64,000 bases of DNA, taken from contig DAIQOI010000001.1 in assembly GCA_036787955.1 (NCBI GenBank), forward strand, positions 186,001 through 250,000. Direction: 5' to 3'. Positions 62,048-64,000 of this stretch are shown here, piece after piece; position 1 is the first letter of the stretch, and every line of letters begins with the position of its first letter. A program made the translations under genes and the position numbers. The notes beneath the pieces were generated by a model. It saw only the letters and a program-made list of their open reading frames with translations, was not told the DNA's origin and did no database searches. The stretch comes from UBA2336 sp036787955 (lineage in GTDB: Bacteria > Bacteroidota > Bacteroidia > Cytophagales > Cyclobacteriaceae).

Positions 62048-63912
62048 TAACGTCCGAGGTAAACGGTTAGCACAGATATATCTGCCGGACTAACACCGCT
62101 TATGCGGGATGCCTGCCCTATGGTAGCTGGCCTGATCCTTTTTAGTTTTTCCCGGCCTTCGGCCGACAGTGCTTTAACCCGGTCGTAATCAAAGTCCGGC
62201 CTGATGGTAAATTCTTCCAGGCTGTTGATTTTTTCAATCATACGTTGTTCACGTTCAATGTAAGTCTGATACTTGACTGCAATCTCAGCCTGTTCAATCA
62301 CTTCGTCAGAGTACTTATTCAGCAGATTGCCTATTTCCGGGTGCAGGGCCGACAAGTGTCGGGCTGTTATTTCAGGCCTGCGCAAAAGCGTAGCCAGATT
62401 TACTTTATCTCTTATTTCTGCCGATTGGATTAATGCAAGGTTCTGATTTACCTGGTCAGCACTTACTCTTGTTTTTTCCAAAAGTTCAATCAGCTTTATA
62501 GTTTCGCTTCTTTTCTTTTCAACCCTTTTCATCCGATCTTCGGTAGCAAGACCTATTTCGAAGCCTTTTTCCGTGAGCCTCAGATCGGCATTGTCTTGCC
62601 GGAGCAGTATGCGGTATTCGGCCCGTGATGTAAACATGCGGTAAGGCTCCTGGGTACCTTTGGTTATCAGATCATCGATTAATACACCGATGTAGGCTTC
62701 CGAACGCTTAAGAATGAAGGGTGGCTTGTTATGAACCTTATTATGTGCGTTAATGCCTGCTATTAACCCCTGGCCAGCCGCCTCTTCATATCCTGTTGTT
62801 CCGTTTATTTGTCCTGCAAAATACAGATTATCAATAAGTTGTGTTTCTAAAGTTGCCTTTAACTGGGTAGGCGGAAAGTAATCGTACTCAATGGCGTAGC
62901 CTGGTCTGAACATCTTGGCATATTCAAAGCCAGGTATTTTACGAAGAGCTTTGTACTGAATGTCTTCGGGCAGAGAGGTTGAGAATCCGTTTACATAGAT
63001 TTCGATTGTTTTCCAGCCTTCGGGTTCAACGAAAATCTGATGTCTCTCCCTTTCTGCGAACCGGTTGATTTTATCTTCAATGGATGGGCAGTACCGAGGT
63101 CCAAGTCCCTGAATTCTTCCGGAGAACATGGGTGACTTGTCAAAGCCTTCCTTAAGAGTATCGTGTACGGCCTGATTGGTATAAGTTATCCAGCAGCTCA
63201 GTTGGTTTTTTAATGGTTGGGTTTCTGGGCTGAAGGAGAATTTGCCCGGGTTTTCATCCCCTTTTTGTTCCTCCATTTTCGAGTAGTCCAGGGTTCTCCC
63301 ATCAATTCTGGGGGGTGTGCCGGTTTTCATTCTTCCGGCTTCAAAGCCCAGAGAAATAAGTTGTTCGGTAAGTCCGGTTGCTGCCCTTTCACCTGCCCTG
63401 CCTCCCCCGAAGCTTTTTTCACCGATGTGAATTTTTCCGTTCAGAAAAGTGCCGTTTGTCAGGACTACTGCTTTGGATCGGATTTCAATACCAAGAGCGG
63501 TTTTAACCCCGGTAGCTCTGTTATCCTTAATAAGTACTTCGCTAACCATTTCCTGCCACATGTCCAGATTCGGAATCGATTCAAGGGCCAGCCGCCATTC
63601 TTCCGAAAAGCGCATGCGGTCGTTCTGCGTTCTGGGGCTCCACATGGCAGGGCCTTTTGAACGGTTCAACATGCGGAATTGCACCATTGATTTATCTGAA
63701 ACAATTCCCGAAAGACCCCCTAAGGCATCAATTTCACGAACTATCTGTCCTTTTGCCACACCACCCATGGCCGGATTGCACGACATTTGGGCGATGGTAG
63801 CCATGTTCATGGTTATCAGGAGTACCTTAGAACCCATTCTGGCCGCAGCAGCAGCGGCTTCGCAACCGGCATGGCCAGCTCCTACCACTATTATGTCGTA
63901 TTCTGGAAACAT
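62047..63912 (-). CDS. mnmG: tRNA uridine-5-carboxymethylaminomethyl(34) synthesis enzyme MnmG
   Basis: The 621-residue FAD enzyme GidA/MnmG, which with MnmE modifies U34 of several tRNAs. FAD motif VVGAGHAGCEAA at the N-terminus, family signatures CNPAMGGVAKGQIVREIDAL and GRAGERAATGL, GTPPRIDGR, and a C-terminal helical domain ending ISGVSPADISVLTVYLGR. ATG at MFPEYDI is chosen because it lies directly before the FAD motif and gives the normal length; 20 extra upstream in-frame codons would read through the parS-like sequence. Confidence 0.94.
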   Translation of the reverse strand: MFPEYDIIVVGAGHAGCEAAAAAARMGSKVLLITMNMATIAQMSCNPAMGGVAKGQIVREIDALGGLSGIVSDKSMVQFRMLNRSKGPAMWSPRTQNDRMRFSEEWRLALESIPNLDMWQEMVSEVLIKDNRATGVKTALGIEIRSKAVVLTNGTFLNGKIHIGEKSFGGGRAGERAATGLTEQLISLGFEAGRMKTGTPPRIDGRTLDYSKMEEQKGDENPGKFSFSPETQPLKNQLSCWITYTNQAVHDTLKEGFDKSPMFSGRIQGLGPRYCPSIEDKINRFAERERHQIFVEPEGWKTIEIYVNGFSTSLPEDIQYKALRKIPGFEYAKMFRPGYAIEYDYFPPTQLKATLETQLIDNLYFAGQINGTTGYEEAAGQGLIAGINAHNKVHNKPPFILKRSEAYIGVLIDDLITKGTQEPYRMFTSRAEYRILLRQDNADLRLTEKGFEIGLATEDRMKRVEKKRSETIKLIELLEKTRVSADQVNQNLALIQSAEIRDKVNLATLLRRPEITARHLSALHPEIGNLLNKYSDEVIEQAEIAVKYQTYIEREQRMIEKINSLEEFTIRPDFDYDRVKALSAEGREKLKRIRPATIGQASRISGVSPADISVLTVYLGR

Positions 63913-63924
63913 TGAACTGTCTGA

Positions 63925-63940
63925 TGTTTCACGTGAAACG
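63925..63940. promoter_or_regulatory. parS: parS-like ParB-binding site
   Basis: TGTTTCACGTGAAACG matches the widely conserved parS consensus TGTTTCACGTGAAACA at 15 of 16 positions and contains its perfect 14-bp palindromic core. It lies 13 bases upstream of the mnmG ATG. Chromosomal parS sites cluster around the replication origin and often sit near gidA/mnmG and parAB; no parA or parB gene is in this window. Confidence 0.85.
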
Positions 63941-64000
63941 GTTTTCAACAATTCCACAATAGTTTTCAACACTGTGACAGATAAAAAAATCGCGTTCCAC

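Overview
The window looks like a chromosomal segment of a Bacteroidota bacterium, most likely of the Cytophagales type. The reasons are: several starts preceded by TAnnTTTG-type -7 elements rather than Shine-Dalgarno sequences; a MurF-alanine racemase fusion; tandem DUF6089-type envelope proteins ahead of uppS-bamA-ompH-ompH; TonB receptors with an N-terminal carboxypeptidase-like domain; and many signal-peptide proteins ending in A-Q. I see no rRNA or tRNA gene, IS element, prophage or CRISPR array.

Layout. 1-7580 (+): an envelope-biogenesis cluster (end of a possible CBS-domain protein, NAD kinase, two DUF6089-type proteins, undecaprenyl diphosphate synthase, BamA, two Skp/OmpH chaperones) closed by a terminator. 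7643-13517 (-): a TerB-like protein, feoB-feoA with a promoter and possible metal-repressor site, a murF-alr fusion and csaA. 13676-17132 (+): a small secreted protein, then a TonB receptor and a lipoprotein, each preceded by the same 15-bp palindrome, which suggests one metal regulator. 17184-25573: a HisA-like protein lacking a catalytic Asp, a propeller/OmpA-like protein, ispH, a 57-codon gene, a DegP-type protease, an rRNA methyltransferase and an M20 amidohydrolase. 25626-32589 (+): a Rieske protein, secreted proteins, paired alpha/beta hydrolases, an acyl-CoA synthetase and a CarboxypepD-reg/thioredoxin-like fusion. 32660-38647 (-): a fatty-acid beta-oxidation operon (marR, 3-hydroxyacyl-CoA dehydrogenase/enoyl-CoA hydratase, thiolase, acyl-CoA dehydrogenase) with an operator-like palindrome and a terminator.

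39191-47816 (+) is an AT-richer defence island: a TrlF-like PHP/ABC-ATPase, a type III-like modification methyltransferase, a truncated RhuM protein, a RhuM-Fic/Doc fusion and a restriction helicase-nuclease. The last four genes overlap one another by 4, 26 and 8 nt. The island contains a 64-bp near-identical direct repeat and a recombinant-looking target-recognition segment, and is bracketed by related 17-bp inverted-repeat elements. It is the best candidate for an unusual system here. About 730 bp of probably non-coding or decayed DNA follows it.

48548-63912 returns to ordinary chromosome: a CDGSH protein, a universal stress protein, a spermidine-synthase-like protein, an S9 peptidase, an M20 peptidase, an amidohydrolase, a site-2 protease with CBS domains, a fatty-acid-hydroxylase-like protein, a TPR protein, an Ig-like lipoprotein, a methyltransferase and mnmG. 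Just upstream of the preferred mnmG start lies a near-perfect parS (ParB-binding) sequence, hinting that this end of the window may be close to the replication origin.
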